Part shown: one piece after another, positions 26,956 to 36,347 of the stretch
How positions within the stretch are numbered: position 1 is the stretch's first letter
How the letters are laid out: each line of letters begins with the position of its first letter
Notes under the pieces: generated by a model
Seen by the model: the letters and a program-made list of their open reading frames with translations, nothing else
Database searches by the model: none
Told to the model about the DNA's origin: nothing
Translations under genes and position numbers: made by a program
Assembly (NCBI GenBank): GCA_002256115.1
Contig: NKIK01000022.1
Span: 1-64,000 of the forward strand
Length of the DNA stretch: 64,000 bases
DNA from: Burkholderiales bacterium PBB3
GTDB taxonomy: Bacteria; Pseudomonadota; Gammaproteobacteria; Burkholderiales; Burkholderiaceae_C
Direction of reading: 5' to 3'

Positions 26956-28413
26956 CTACAGCGCCTGTGCCAACTGGTGTGCGGTCAGTGCTCCGGCATT
27001 GGCTGGCCAGTGGTCCGCCACTGTCCCGTGCCGGTTTACCGCCGCGCAGCTGGCTGAAAATGCATCCTGCTGTTGCGCCAAGTAGCTAGCAATCAGGCCC
27101 GCTAAAACGTCACCTGTGCCTGCAGTGGCCAGGCGTGCATTGCCCGTGGGGTTGATGCACGGGAGCCGGCCCGGTGCCGCAATCACGCTGCCCGAACCCT
27201 TGAGGACGACGACACATTGCCAGCGGTCTGCAAGGCTTTGGGCTGCGGCTATGCGGTTGGCTTGCACGCTGGAAACGCTGGTAGCCAGTAGGCGAGCGGC
27301 TTCCAATGGGTGGGGTGTGAGTACGGTGGTTGCAGGGGCGCGGTGGGTCAATGCGCGCTGGGCCTCCGTGGACAAAGCCAGATGGTTCAGTGCATCTGCG
27401 TCCAAGACCAATTGCCTGGATCGTTGAACAACATTCAACAGGCACGCCGCCATGGCGGAGCCGCCGCCGCAGCCTGCTGCTACCGCCATGGTTTCAATGG
27501 GCAGGGATCGTGCTTCACGCACCATCAGTTCCGGAAGGTTGTTGTCCAGGGCAGGAGCCTCGTTCGCCAGTAAGCCCATGAATACCCGTCCGGCACCACC
27601 TTGCAGAGCCGCGCGCGCCGCCAGCACAGCGGCACCCACCATGCCGGTGTCGCCACCTATGACGGCCACATCGCCAAAAGATCCCTTGTGCGTGTTGTGG
27701 GCTCTGGATTCAGGGGAGGGCGGACCGCCAAGGCAGGCCATAGGTGATTCGGTGTGGATGGCATCCAAGGCGTTGAACCAGATCTCTCCGCTCAGGGCTC
27801 TACCTTCCGCAGTAAATAGGCCAGGCTTGAGTGTTAACAAACTCAAAGTGAAGTCAGCGCGCACCACGTGGTTTGCCGCTGCACCTGTGTCTGCGTGCAG
27901 GCCGGTCGGAATATCGACAGCAAGCACGGGGCTATTGCTGGCGCTCATCTGGGCGATCCAGGCCTGGCAATGGGTGTCGAATCCATCGCATTTGCCGATG
28001 CCGAACAATGCATCCACGCAGAAATCGAATCCATTGGGCGCTTGGGCCTGGAACATGACGCCTGCGTTTGCAGCGCGCTGATGCGCCTTCAGAGCATCTC
28101 CGGTGCGAGTCAGTGCGCCTGGCAGTTCAGAAACGACGACCTGCTTCCCCATGCGATGAAGATGAAATGCAGCTTCTAAACCATCGCCGCCATTGTTACC
28201 AGGACCGCAAGGAATCCAGATCAGCCGCGCATGGGGAGCCAGCGCCGCCGCTAGTTTTGCTGTGGCAAGGCCAGCGCGCTGCATCAGCGACTCTGCCTCG
28301 GGGCCATTCGTGTGAAGGCTTTCAAGGCGGCGAGTTGTAGCCGTATCGAAAAGTGGATAGGGCTGTGGAGTCGTGAATCGGTCTCCCAGAATTCTTTCAG
28401 AATTCGTAGACAT
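26956..28413 (-). CDS. nnr: Bifunctional NAD(P)HX epimerase / ADP-dependent dehydratase
   Basis: 485 residues from the ATG at 28413 (MSTNSERILG). It repairs hydrated NADH and NADPH: the N-terminal YjeF domain epimerises NAD(P)HX, the C-terminal ribokinase-like domain dehydrates the S form with ADP. The epimerase half has MQRAGLATAKL and CGPGNNGGDGLEAA; the dehydratase half has AAGCGGGSAMAA, VLDADALNHL and the GTGD motif in LATAGTGDVLAGLIASYLA. It overlaps the upstream MBL-fold gene by 17 bp. An in-frame ATG at 28548 lies well inside that gene and is not chosen. Confidence 0.93.
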   Translation of the reverse strand: MSTNSERILGDRFTTPQPYPLFDTATTRRLESLHTNGPEAESLMQRAGLATAKLAAALAPHARLIWIPCGPGNNGGDGLEAAFHLHRMGKQVVVSELPGALTRTGDALKAHQRAANAGVMFQAQAPNGFDFCVDALFGIGKCDGFDTHCQAWIAQMSASNSPVLAVDIPTGLHADTGAAANHVVRADFTLSLLTLKPGLFTAEGRALSGEIWFNALDAIHTESPMACLGGPPSPESRAHNTHKGSFGDVAVIGGDTGMVGAAVLAARAALQGGAGRVFMGLLANEAPALDNNLPELMVREARSLPIETMAVAAGCGGGSAMAACLLNVVQRSRQLVLDADALNHLALSTEAQRALTHRAPATTVLTPHPLEAARLLATSVSSVQANRIAAAQSLADRWQCVVVLKGSGSVIAAPGRLPCINPTGNARLATAGTGDVLAGLIASYLAQQQDAFSASCAAVNRHGTVADHWPANAGALTAHQLAQAL

Positions 28414-29284
28414 CGCCTTCTCGTGCCAGTCGGACATCCAAGCCTTGTACGGCTGCGGCATTTGTAGCCAGCGCGGCCGCGAACGCGACTTCCAGGGCAT
28501 CATCGCTGCGGGTAGGTTCATGGTGGGTGCAAAACAGCAGCTTGGCACCTGCGGCTTTGGCCGTCGCTATGCTGCTGCTGAAGGTTCCATGCCCCCAGCC
28601 CTTCTTGGCCGGGTATTCTCCATCGGTGTAGGAGCAGTCGGCAATGAAGACGTCTACCCCCCGTATCGCATCCTCGATAGCCAAGTTTTTCTCATCAACG
28701 AAGGTTTGGTATTCAGCGTAGCCGTCGTCGTCCGGTTCATAGATGTTGTAGGGCGGCTCGTGGTCACCGGTGAAGAACACCGACTTGCCATTGCATTCGA
28801 TGCGGTAGCCGAAATCAATGACAGGGTGGCTGAGCAATACCGGCGTGACTTTGGCTGATCCAATCTCCACGGTCTCACCTGGTTTCAGCGTCACATACTC
28901 AATGCGGGCTTTCATTTCTGCTTCGCGCACGGGAAAGTAGCTGTACTGAAGTTGCACTGCCATGACCTGCTCGATGCCTTTGCCAGATACAGGGTCGAAA
29001 CCACCGTGGAGCCGCAGGGTGTTCCCGGATATGAAATTGGGAATGAAGAATGGCAGTCCTTGAATGTGATCCCAGTGCGAATGGGTGATCAATACATTGG
29101 CGGTAACCGGCAATTCTGCCAAGAGCGTTTGCGACAGCGGAAAGATGCCCGTGCCAGCATCCAGCACCAGTAACTCGTTATTGTCGGTGCGGATTTCAAT
29201 ACAGGTCGTGTTGCCGCCGTATCGGACAGTCTTGGGCCCGGGCGAAGCAATGGAGCCGCGAACACCCCAAAATCTAACCTTCAT
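28397..29284 (-). CDS. MBL-fold metallohydrolase (cyclic phosphodiesterase/PhnP-like)
   Basis: 295 residues. The metallo-beta-lactamase fold is shown by FWGVRGSIASPGPKTVRYGG at the N-terminus, the metal motif THSHWDHIQGLP (HxHxDH), HPVIDFGYRIE, FTGDHEPP and CTHHEPTRSDD. This subgroup includes phosphodiesterases acting on cyclic nucleotides or phosphonate-derived cyclic phosphates; the true substrate is unknown. Start ATG at 29284. It overlaps nnr downstream and is preceded by an HDOD gene at 11 bp on the same strand, so a three-gene transcript is likely. Confidence 0.85.
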   Translation of the reverse strand: MKVRFWGVRGSIASPGPKTVRYGGNTTCIEIRTDNNELLVLDAGTGIFPLSQTLLAELPVTANVLITHSHWDHIQGLPFFIPNFISGNTLRLHGGFDPVSGKGIEQVMAVQLQYSYFPVREAEMKARIEYVTLKPGETVEIGSAKVTPVLLSHPVIDFGYRIECNGKSVFFTGDHEPPYNIYEPDDDGYAEYQTFVDEKNLAIEDAIRGVDVFIADCSYTDGEYPAKKGWGHGTFSSSIATAKAAGAKLLFCTHHEPTRSDDALEVAFAAALATNAAAVQGLDVRLAREGDVYEF

Positions 29285-29295
29285 GGGAAACTCCT

Positions 29296-30138
29296 TCAGA
29301 CTTTTGCGAAGACCTGTGCCTCTTCAAACAGAGGGTTGAGGTCACCCAAAGAGGCGATTACCTCGTCCAGGCTGCCTCCCAAGCGTTTCTGAACCGATGC
29401 TGGAAACTCATCAATGAAGGGGTTCCCGCCAAACCCGAACTTCAACTTCTTACTGATCTGATTGGCACCAAAGACGCAGGCAATCATGTCAGTGTCTTTG
29501 AAATTCGAGGGGTGCTGGTGCCGGATGGTTTCGATCAAATGCGGCGCAAAACGCCATTTCTCAACCAGCATGGCACCGACCAAGACATGGTCTGCACCGA
29601 TTTCCCGTTGCAAGGCTGTATGCAGTGCTTCCCCGGTAGCCTGGCTGTGCAGCAGTGCTACTTTGAATTCCTTGGGCATCATTTGGGCAAAAACCACCTT
29701 GCCAAAATCGTGCAATAAGCCTGCAATAAAGCAGTCCATCGGGTCAGCGTTATCCACTCGGCTTGCCAATTGTTTGGCCAGAGCGGCGGTCGCCAGAGAG
29801 TGCAGTAAGTACTGCTGCGCATCGAAGCCAGATTCATTGTCTTTGGGCAGCATACCGATGGCAGCAATGCTCAGAGCCAGGTTTTTGATGGTGTTGAACC
29901 CCATGTAAACCACGGCATTGCCGATGGAAGTGATTTGTTTGGGGAGGCTGTAGTAGGCCGAGTTGACCACCTTCAAAATCTTGACGGTGACAACGGGATC
30001 CTTGTCAATCACCTCAACCAACTCTTTGGGAGTGCTATTGACATCGCGCGTCAACTCCAAAATGCGCTGCACACTTTTGGGAAAAGCAGGCATGCTTTCC
30101 ACTGCAGCGGTCAATCTTTGCGAAAGTTCAGGGCTCAT
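29296..30138 (-). CDS. HDOD-domain protein
   Basis: 280 residues, of which almost all is the HDOD domain: SVQRILELTRDVNSTPKELV, IDKDPVVTVKILKVVNSAYY, YMGFNTIKNLALSIA, then FIAGLLHDFGKVVFAQ and HVLVGAMLVEKW. HDOD proteins are non-catalytic relatives of HD phosphohydrolases used in signalling and stress control. Here a His-Asp pair is kept in LLHDFGK, although other HD ligands are uncertain. No sensor or output domain is attached. Start ATG at 30138. It lies just upstream of the MBL-fold gene and diverges from rpsB. Confidence 0.88.
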   Translation of the reverse strand: MSPELSQRLTAAVESMPAFPKSVQRILELTRDVNSTPKELVEVIDKDPVVTVKILKVVNSAYYSLPKQITSIGNAVVYMGFNTIKNLALSIAAIGMLPKDNESGFDAQQYLLHSLATAALAKQLASRVDNADPMDCFIAGLLHDFGKVVFAQMMPKEFKVALLHSQATGEALHTALQREIGADHVLVGAMLVEKWRFAPHLIETIRHQHPSNFKDTDMIACVFGANQISKKLKFGFGGNPFIDEFPASVQKRLGGSLDEVIASLGDLNPLFEEAQVFAKV

Positions 30139-30232
30139 GGGTCGGCTTGCCTCGGGTTAATGCATTGTGGCACCACATTGCGGCCGTGAAAAGTGCGACT
30201 TGGCCTGCCTAGAGCCTTTTGGTATCAAATGC

Positions 30233-30369
30233 TATAATCGTCAGGCTTTGCTGCAATGAGCGGCAATTCAATCGCAAACTAATCCCGCCAAGGTGTTGGC
30301 TCCTCAGTGCTTTTGCACCCGATGAGCCGATAAGCGGATTGGATTTTAGATCTAACCTTTGGAGTTTTT
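30233..30369 (+). promoter_or_regulatory. Promoter -10 and ~125-nt leader of rpsB
   Basis: A perfect -10 TATAAT lies at 30233-30238; the -35 is poor. Transcription would start near 30245, leaving a long leader with pairing potential (e.g. GGCTC...GAGCC, 30298-30328). In E. coli, S2 represses its own operon through such a leader, so autoregulation is possible here but not shown. Confidence 0.5.
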
Positions 30370-31122
30370 ATGGCAATTACTATGCGCGAAATGCTGGAAG
30401 CTGGCGTTCATTTTGGACACCAAACCCGCTTCTGGAACCCCAAGATGGCCCCGTTCATCTTCGGTCATCGCAACAAAATCCACATCATTAACCTGGAAAA
30501 GTCGCTGCCGATGTTCCAGGATGCTGCGAAGTTTGTTCGTCAGCTGTCCGCTAAGCGCGGCACCATTCTGATGGTGGGCACCAAGCGCCAAGCGCGCGAA
30601 ACCGTGGCTGAAGAAGCGCAACGTGCTGGCGTTCCTTTCGTGGATCAGCGTTGGTTGGGTGGCATGCTGACTAACTTCAAGACAGTCAAGACATCGATCA
30701 AGCGCCTGAAAGATATGAAGATCCAGCAAGAAGCTGGTTTGGACAGCATGAGCAAGAAAGAGCAACTGATGTTTGCTCGTGAATTGGCTAAGCTGGAAAA
30801 AGACATTGGCGGCATTCAAGACATGAACGCCTTGCCAGATGCGATTTTTGTGATCGACGTGGGGTACCACAAGATTGCTATCGCTGAAGCTCGCAAGCTG
30901 GGTATTCCTTTGATCGGTGTTGTGGACTCCAATCACTCCCCAGAAGGTATTGATTACGTGATCCCCGGCAACGATGACTCCGCTAAGGCCGTGACTTTGT
31001 ACGCTCGCGGTATCGCGGATGCGATTCTGGAAGGCCGTGCCAACGCCGTTGACGATGTGGTCAAGGCCGTTGCGGCTGAAGGTTCGGATGAATTCGTTGA
31101 GGTGAGCGAAGCTTCTGCTTGA
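30370..31122 (+). CDS. rpsB: 30S ribosomal protein S2
   Basis: 250 residues. S2 binds the 30S subunit late in assembly and helps recruit S1. Signatures: [20 protein letters not shown] and [20 protein letters not shown] at the N-terminus, [17 protein letters not shown], and [19 protein letters not shown] with [20 protein letters not shown]. Start ATG at 30370 with GGAG nine bases upstream (TTTGGAGTTTTTATG). It is the first gene of the long cluster leading to lpxB. Confidence 0.98.
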   Translation: MAITMREMLEAGVHFGHQTRFWNPKMAPFIFGHRNKIHIINLEKSLPMFQDAAKFVRQLSAKRGTILMVGTKRQARETVAEEAQRAGVPFVDQRWLGGMLTNFKTVKTSIKRLKDMKIQQEAGLDSMSKKEQLMFARELAKLEKDIGGIQDMNALPDAIFVIDVGYHKIAIAEARKLGIPLIGVVDSNHSPEGIDYVIPGNDDSAKAVTLYARGIADAILEGRANAVDDVVKAVAAEGSDEFVEVSEASA

Positions 31123-31137
31123 AGTTGCGCTGACCCT

Positions 31138-31168
31138 AAAAAGGGGGCTTCGTGGCCCCTTTTTTTTA
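31138..31168 (+). terminator. Terminator/attenuator between rpsB and tsf
   Basis: A GGGG...CCCC hairpin (AAAAAGGGGGCTTCGTGGCC followed by CCTTTTTTTT) with a run of eight T lies 16 bp after the rpsB stop. An intergenic attenuator at this site reduces tsf relative to rpsB in E. coli. Confidence 0.85.
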
Positions 31169-31207
31169 GCACTGATTAAACTAACAAACTGTTGATGGAG
31201 TAGAAAA

Positions 31208-32137
31208 ATGACTGCAATTACCGCAAGCATGGTTGCCGAACTGCGTGGCAAGACGGACGCCCCCATGATGGAGTGCAAGAAGGCACTGACTGAAGCCCAA
31301 GGCGACATGGTTAAGGCCGAAGAGCTGCTGCGCGTCAAGCTTGGCAGCAAAGCTGGCAAGGCTGCTGCGCGTGTGACCGCTGAAGGCGTTGTTACCAGCT
31401 TCATGGATGGCACCGTAGGTGCCATGATCGAAGTGAACTGCGAAACCGACTTTGTGACCAAGAACGACAGCTTTCTGGCGATTGCCAATGCCGCTGCCAT
31501 GTTGGTTGCCAAACACAATCCCGCTGACTTGGCGGCATTGTCTGCGTTGGAATACACACAAGATGGTTTCGGACCTACATTGGAAGATGTGCGCAAGGGC
31601 CTGATCGGCAAGATCGGCGAGAACATGACTTTCCGTCGTTTCAAGCGTTATGCATCGGGTGCCAAGCTGGCTGGTTACTTGCACGGTACCCGCATTGGTG
31701 TGGTCATTGAGTTCACGGGTGATGACGTCGCTGCCAAGGATGTCGCCATGCACGTGGCTGCGATGAAACCCGTGTCGCTGACCAGCGCCGATGTGCCTGC
31801 AGAATTGATTGAGCGCGAGCGCTCTGTCGCGACTGCCAAGGCTGCTGAAGACGCTGCGGTGGCAACTGCTGCCGGCAAGCCTGTGCAATCTGCCGAAATC
31901 GTTGCCAAGCGCATCGAAGGCGGCGTGCAGAAGTATCTGAAAGAAGTCTCTCTGGTTGACCAAGTCTTCGTCAAGGCGGCCGATGGTAAGCAAACCGTTG
32001 GCGCAATGTTGAAGGAGAAGGCAACCGACGTGAAGAGCTTCACGCTGTACGTAGTCGGCGAAGGCATTGAAAAGAAGGTTGATGACTTTGCTGCTGAAGT
32101 TGCTGCACAGGTCGCAGCAGCCCAACAAGCGGCCTAA
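31208..32137 (+). CDS. tsf: Translation elongation factor Ts
   Basis: 309 residues. EF-Ts exchanges GDP for GTP on EF-Tu. The N-terminal UBA-like helix bundle and hallmark [20 protein letters not shown] are followed by AEGVV and [12 protein letters not shown]. The core dimerisation parts include [29 protein letters not shown] and [20 protein letters not shown]. Start ATG at 31208 ([14 protein letters not shown]). It lies 85 bp after rpsB, behind the attenuator. Confidence 0.98.
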   Translation: MTAITASMVAELRGKTDAPMMECKKALTEAQGDMVKAEELLRVKLGSKAGKAAARVTAEGVVTSFMDGTVGAMIEVNCETDFVTKNDSFLAIANAAAMLVAKHNPADLAALSALEYTQDGFGPTLEDVRKGLIGKIGENMTFRRFKRYASGAKLAGYLHGTRIGVVIEFTGDDVAAKDVAMHVAAMKPVSLTSADVPAELIERERSVATAKAAEDAAVATAAGKPVQSAEIVAKRIEGGVQKYLKEVSLVDQVFVKAADGKQTVGAMLKEKATDVKSFTLYVVGEGIEKKVDDFAAEVAAQVAAAQQAA

Positions 32138-32195
32138 GCCTTGCGCCTTGTTGCGTTGTTAGATCCCACCCTCACATTCACCTCGGGAGTCACCC

Positions 32196-32918
32196 ATGCA
32201 GCCATCTAAACCCGCCTACCAACGCATTCTGCTGAAGTTGTCTGGCGAGGCGCTGATGGGTGACGATCAGTTCGGCATCAACCGAGACACCATCGTTCGC
32301 ATGGTGGATGAAATCGCCGAAATCACGCGTCTTGGTGTGGAGGTGGCGGTGGTCATTGGGGGCGGTAATATTTTCCGTGGAGTCGCCGGCGGCTCGGTCG
32401 GTATGGATCGCGCAACGGCGGATTACATGGGCATGCTGGCCACCGTGATGAACGCGTTGGCGCTGGGTGACACCATGAATAAGGCCGGTCTGACAGCGCG
32501 CGTTATGTCGGCTATCGGTATAGAGCAGGTCGTTGAACCCTATGTCCGGCCCAAAGCCTTGCAGTATCTGGAAGAAGGTAAGGTCGTTATTTTTGCGGCC
32601 GGTACTGGGAACCCTTTTTTCACGACCGACACAGCAGCTGCTTTGCGTGGCGCTGAAATCGGGGCGCAAATTGTATTGAAGGCGACCAAGGTGGACGGCG
32701 TTTACTCTGCGGATCCCAAGAAGGACCCTAACGCAACCCGCTTTGCCAGCATTACATTTGACCAGGCGATGAATCAAAACCTGGGCATCATGGATGCAGC
32801 GGCATTTGCGCTGTGCAGAGACCAGAAGCTCCCTATCAAGGTGTTTTCTATCTTCAAGCATGGCGCTCTGAAGCGCGTAGTGATGGGTGAAGACGAAGGA
32901 ACCTTGGTCCACGTTTGA
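32196..32918 (+). CDS. pyrH: Uridylate kinase (UMP kinase)
   Basis: 240 residues, standard for bacterial hexameric UMP kinase, which phosphorylates UMP to UDP. Amino acid kinase fold motifs: [68 protein letters not shown] and [16 protein letters not shown]. Start ATG at 32196 ([12 protein letters not shown]). Conserved place between tsf and frr; links pyrimidine supply with the translation cluster. Confidence 0.98.
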   Translation: MQPSKPAYQRILLKLSGEALMGDDQFGINRDTIVRMVDEIAEITRLGVEVAVVIGGGNIFRGVAGGSVGMDRATADYMGMLATVMNALALGDTMNKAGLTARVMSAIGIEQVVEPYVRPKALQYLEEGKVVIFAAGTGNPFFTTDTAAALRGAEIGAQIVLKATKVDGVYSADPKKDPNATRFASITFDQAMNQNLGIMDAAAFALCRDQKLPIKVFSIFKHGALKRVVMGEDEGTLVHV

Positions 32919-32963
32919 GTGTCTATGGGGTGCGTCAGCATCCATTTCGACTGGAGTTTGAAA

Positions 32964-33524
32964 ATGGCAATCAGTGAAGTCAAATCCAATCTTGAAACCA
33001 AGATGGACCAATCCATCGGTGCGTTCAAGAACAATCTGACCAAAATCCGCACCGGGCGCGCAAGCCCTGCGTTGCTCGAATCGGTCCAAGTGGACTACTA
33101 CGGGTCCATGGTCCCGCTCAGCCAAGTGGCCAACCTGTCTTTGTTGGATTCCCGAACTGTTAGCGTTCAGCCATGGGAAAAGGGCATGGGGGCCAAGATT
33201 GAGAAAGCCATTCGTGAAAGCGATTTGGGTCTCAATCCCTCGTCTATGGGTGACTTGATTCGCGTGCCTATGCCTGTCATGTCGGAAGAACGCCGGCGCG
33301 AACTGACCAAGCTGGTCCGCAATGAAGGTGAGGGCGCGAAAGTCGCTATTCGCAACTTGCGCCGCGATGCCAACGAAGCTGTCAAAAAACTGGTCAAAGA
33401 CAAACTGGCATCCGAAGATGATCAAAAGCGTTCAGAAGCAGACATCCAAAAGCTGACCGACCGCCACATTGCGGAAGTGGACCGTCTCGTTGCGTCCAAA
33501 GAAGCTGACATCATGGCGGTTTGA
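32964..33524 (+). CDS. frr: Ribosome recycling factor
   Basis: 186 residues, one longer than E. coli RRF. With EF-G it splits post-termination ribosomes. Motifs: the N-terminal helix [52 protein letters not shown], and the C-terminal helix with [20 protein letters not shown]. Start ATG at 32964 (MAISEVKS); earlier in-frame codons reach back to the pyrH stop but lie outside the family alignment. The stop overlaps the uppS start. Confidence 0.98.
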   Translation: MAISEVKSNLETKMDQSIGAFKNNLTKIRTGRASPALLESVQVDYYGSMVPLSQVANLSLLDSRTVSVQPWEKGMGAKIEKAIRESDLGLNPSSMGDLIRVPMPVMSEERRRELTKLVRNEGEGAKVAIRNLRRDANEAVKKLVKDKLASEDDQKRSEADIQKLTDRHIAEVDRLVASKEADIMAV

Positions 33525-34279
33525 CGCTTGATCCCAAGACGCATTTGCCCCATCGGATGGCACTCCCGGTGATTCCTAACCACATTGCCATCGTGATGGA
33601 TGGCAATGGCCGTTGGGCTTCCAAGCGGTTTATGCCCCGAATTGCAGGGCACAAGCAAGGCGTAGACGCGCTGAAGGGTATTGTTTCTGCATGTGCAAAG
33701 CGCGGTGTGCAGGTGCTGACCGTATTTGCTTTTTCCTCCGAAAATTGGAACCGCCCTGCCGAAGAAGTGTCCGGGCTCATGGACATTTTGGCCCTTGCCT
33801 TGGGTCGTGAAGTTCCGCAACTTCTCAAAGACGGTGTTCGCCTTCACTTCGTGGGTTCGCGTGGCGGGCTGTCTGAGCGGGTGTCACGCGGGTTGGCAGA
33901 CGCGGAGTCAGCAACTGCAGGCAATTCGCGCCTGATTTTGAATGTGTGCTTCAACTACGGGGGGCGCTGGGACATTGCCCAAGCCGCCGCCAAGCTGGCT
34001 GCCGCTGGCCAGGCTGTGACTGAAGCCTCACTGAATGGTGCTTTGGCCCTGTCCCACTGCCCAGACCCTGACTTGGTCATTCGAACGGGTGGAGAAATGC
34101 GCATCAGTAACTTTTTATTGTGGCAGGCGGCCTACTCAGAGCTGTATTTCAGTGATCTGCTGTGGCCGGATTTTGATGAGGCTGCACTGGATACTGCGGT
34201 TCATTGGTTTGCATCGCGCGAGCGACGTTTTGGCAAGACCTCAGAGCAAATTGCGCCCACTGCGGTCGGCCCAGGCTGA
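33521..34279 (+). CDS. uppS: Undecaprenyl diphosphate synthase
   Basis: About 252 residues. UppS builds the C55 carrier lipid for peptidoglycan and O-antigen by cis-prenyl addition. Motifs: [13 protein letters not shown] with the catalytic Asp, [42 protein letters not shown] and FSDLLWPDF. The frame opens with TTG at 33521 overlapping the frr stop (TTGA); the ATG at 33557 ([13 protein letters not shown]) is an alternative that keeps all motifs. Translational coupling to frr favours the TTG, without proof. Confidence 0.95.
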   Translation: MTLDPKTHLPHRMALPVIPNHIAIVMDGNGRWASKRFMPRIAGHKQGVDALKGIVSACAKRGVQVLTVFAFSSENWNRPAEEVSGLMDILALALGREVPQLLKDGVRLHFVGSRGGLSERVSRGLADAESATAGNSRLILNVCFNYGGRWDIAQAAAKLAAAGQAVTEASLNGALALSHCPDPDLVIRTGGEMRISNFLLWQAAYSELYFSDLLWPDFDEAALDTAVHWFASRERRFGKTSEQIAPTAVGPG

Positions 34280-34291
34280 CAAGGAAACCCC

Positions 34292-35137
34292 GTGCTCAAA
34301 CAGAGAATCATCACCGCCATTGTGCTGTTGGCCTTTTTGCTGCCGGCTGTTTTCTACCCCGATCCAACGGCATTCACGGGCCTGGCAGTGCTGCTGATTG
34401 CGGCGGGCGCTTGGGAATGGGCCAACCTCAATCAATGCAAACCTCTGACTGCTTATGGCGTTGCTGCGGTTAGCGCCGCTGGCTGTCTGGCTGTTTGGTA
34501 CTTCGGTTTCGCCTCGCTTCCCCAACGCAGCCTCTGGTTGATAGCCGGTGCGGTTTGGGTTTTGGGTGGCGTTTGGCTGCTTCGCGGTGGTGTCGGGGTG
34601 TGGGCGCGGGTACCGCAAGGGGTTCGTGTTGCTGTTGGGGTTTTAGCACTGTGGGTCGCGTGGTTGGCCGTAGTGCAGGCGCGCTTGGCAGGTATCAACT
34701 TTTTAGTGTCGACCATGGTGTTGGTCTGGATTGCCGATGTTTTTGCCTACTTTGCCGGGCGTGCCTTGGGTGGTCGGTTTTTTAAGGCCAAGCTCGCCCC
34801 CACTATCAGTCCCGGGAAGACCTGGGAAGGTGCCTTGGGCGGCATGTTGGGCGTCCTGGTCGCCGCAGGTGTATGGCGTGCGGCGGATGCATCGCTGGGC
34901 ACCAGCGATTGGAGTGTTTTTTCTCGCTTGGGACAGTCGGGGCTTTTATTTATGTTTTTGTCGGTCGCCTTTTTGGCCGCGATGAGCGTGGTTGGCGATC
35001 TGGTGGAGTCTCTTTTCAAGCGTAGCGCTGGTTTCAAGGACAGCAGTGGCTTGCTGCCTGGCCATGGTGGCGTACTGGACCGGTTGGATGCCCTGCTGCC
35101 CGTATTGCCCTTGGCCATGATGCTGACGTCCCTATGA
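34292..35137 (+). CDS. cdsA: Phosphatidate cytidylyltransferase (CDP-diglyceride synthase)
   Basis: 281 residues, polytopic inner-membrane enzyme making CDP-diacylglycerol from phosphatidic acid and CTP. It shows about eight hydrophobic spans, a DVFAYFAGRALGG segment and the family signature near the C-terminus, SAGFKDSSGLLPGHGGVLDR followed by LDALLPVLP. The start is GTG at 34292 (VLKQRIITAIVLL). It overlaps dxr by 4 bp (ATGA). Confidence 0.96.
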   Translation: MLKQRIITAIVLLAFLLPAVFYPDPTAFTGLAVLLIAAGAWEWANLNQCKPLTAYGVAAVSAAGCLAVWYFGFASLPQRSLWLIAGAVWVLGGVWLLRGGVGVWARVPQGVRVAVGVLALWVAWLAVVQARLAGINFLVSTMVLVWIADVFAYFAGRALGGRFFKAKLAPTISPGKTWEGALGGMLGVLVAAGVWRAADASLGTSDWSVFSRLGQSGLLFMFLSVAFLAAMSVVGDLVESLFKRSAGFKDSSGLLPGHGGVLDRLDALLPVLPLAMMLTSL

Positions 35138-36333
35138 GCAGTCCGCGTACCCGTGTTGTTGTTTTAGGCTCTACAGGGTCTATTGGTGTCAACACGTTGG
35201 ATGTAATCGCACGGCACAGTGAGCGTTTTGAAGCGTTCGCACTCACGGCGTCGACCAATGTAGAGGTTATGGCTGCGCAGTGTGCAAAGTTTCGTCCCGT
35301 ATTTGCGGTGATGGCCGATGCCGATGCGGGTAAAGCCCTGCAGGAACTCTGTGCTGCCAATAGTTTGCCCACGCGGGTGCTGTGGGGCGCAGAGGCACTG
35401 GTTACCGTGGCTGAACATGAACAGGCAGACGCTGTAATGGCGGCCATCGTTGGGGCGGCGGGCCTTGCGCCCTGTATGGCCGCGGCCAGGGCTGGCAAGC
35501 GACTTTTGCTGGCCAACAAAGAGGCTCTGGTCGTCGGCGGGCATTTGTTCATGGATGCAGTTCGCCAAGGAGGTGCCACCCTGCTACCAATCGATAGTGA
35601 GCACTCTGCCATCTTCCAGTCGTTACCCCAAGATCGAAGTTCCTGGAAGACCAATGTTGACAAAATCATCCTGACTGCTTCCGGCGGACCATTTCGCACC
35701 TGGGCTCCAGAAAAACTGCGTGACGTGACTCCCGATCAAGCCTGCGCACACCCCAACTGGGTGATGGGGCGAAAGATTTCGGTGGACTCGGCCACCATGA
35801 TGAACAAGGCGCTAGAGGTCATCGAAGCGCGGTACTTGTTCGATGTGGAGCCCTCGCAGATTGAGGTCGTGATTCATCCGCAGAGTGTCATCCACTCGAT
35901 GGTTCAGTTTGTCGATAACTCCGTCGTGGCGCAATTGGGTACGCCTGATATGCGCGGACCGATTGCCTATGGTTTGTCGTGGCCGGAGCGCATCGAGTCC
36001 GGTGCCAACGCGCTTGATTTTTCATCGCTCCAGAATCTGACCTTTGAAGCGGCATCGTCTGCCGAGCACCAGGCACGCTTTCCGGGTTTGAAGTTGGCCT
36101 GGGACGTACTGAACGATGTGCCTGGCAAAACTGCGGTGCTTAACGCTGCCAATGAAATTGCCGTGGCGGGGTTTCTGGCGGGGCGTATTCGGTTTGACCA
36201 GATTTACGCGGTGAATGCTGCAACCCTGGCCCAGGTGGTATTCGATACCCCCAGCTCGCTGGAGGACCTCTACGTGCTGGATGCTCAGTCGCGACAAAGT
36301 GCCCAGCAGACCATGGCCAATCTCAGCCACTGA
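35134..36333 (+). CDS. dxr: 1-deoxy-D-xylulose 5-phosphate reductoisomerase
   Basis: 399 residues. Dxr converts DXP to MEP in the non-mevalonate isoprenoid pathway, upstream of the UppS substrate made nearby. Motifs: NADPH site VVVLGSTGSIGVNTLDVIAR, LLANKEALVVGG, metal and substrate site LPIDSEHSAIFQSLP, TASGGPFRTW, and NWVMGRKISVDSATMMNKAL. Start ATG at 35134, overlapping the cdsA stop. A normal-length, intact enzyme. Confidence 0.98.
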   Translation: MSSPRTRVVVLGSTGSIGVNTLDVIARHSERFEAFALTASTNVEVMAAQCAKFRPVFAVMADADAGKALQELCAANSLPTRVLWGAEALVTVAEHEQADAVMAAIVGAAGLAPCMAAARAGKRLLLANKEALVVGGHLFMDAVRQGGATLLPIDSEHSAIFQSLPQDRSSWKTNVDKIILTASGGPFRTWAPEKLRDVTPDQACAHPNWVMGRKISVDSATMMNKALEVIEARYLFDVEPSQIEVVIHPQSVIHSMVQFVDNSVVAQLGTPDMRGPIAYGLSWPERIESGANALDFSSLQNLTFEAASSAEHQARFPGLKLAWDVLNDVPGKTAVLNAANEIAVAGFLAGRIRFDQIYAVNAATLAQVVFDTPSSLEDLYVLDAQSRQSAQQTMANLSH

Positions 36334-36347
36334 GTGGCGAAAAACTT

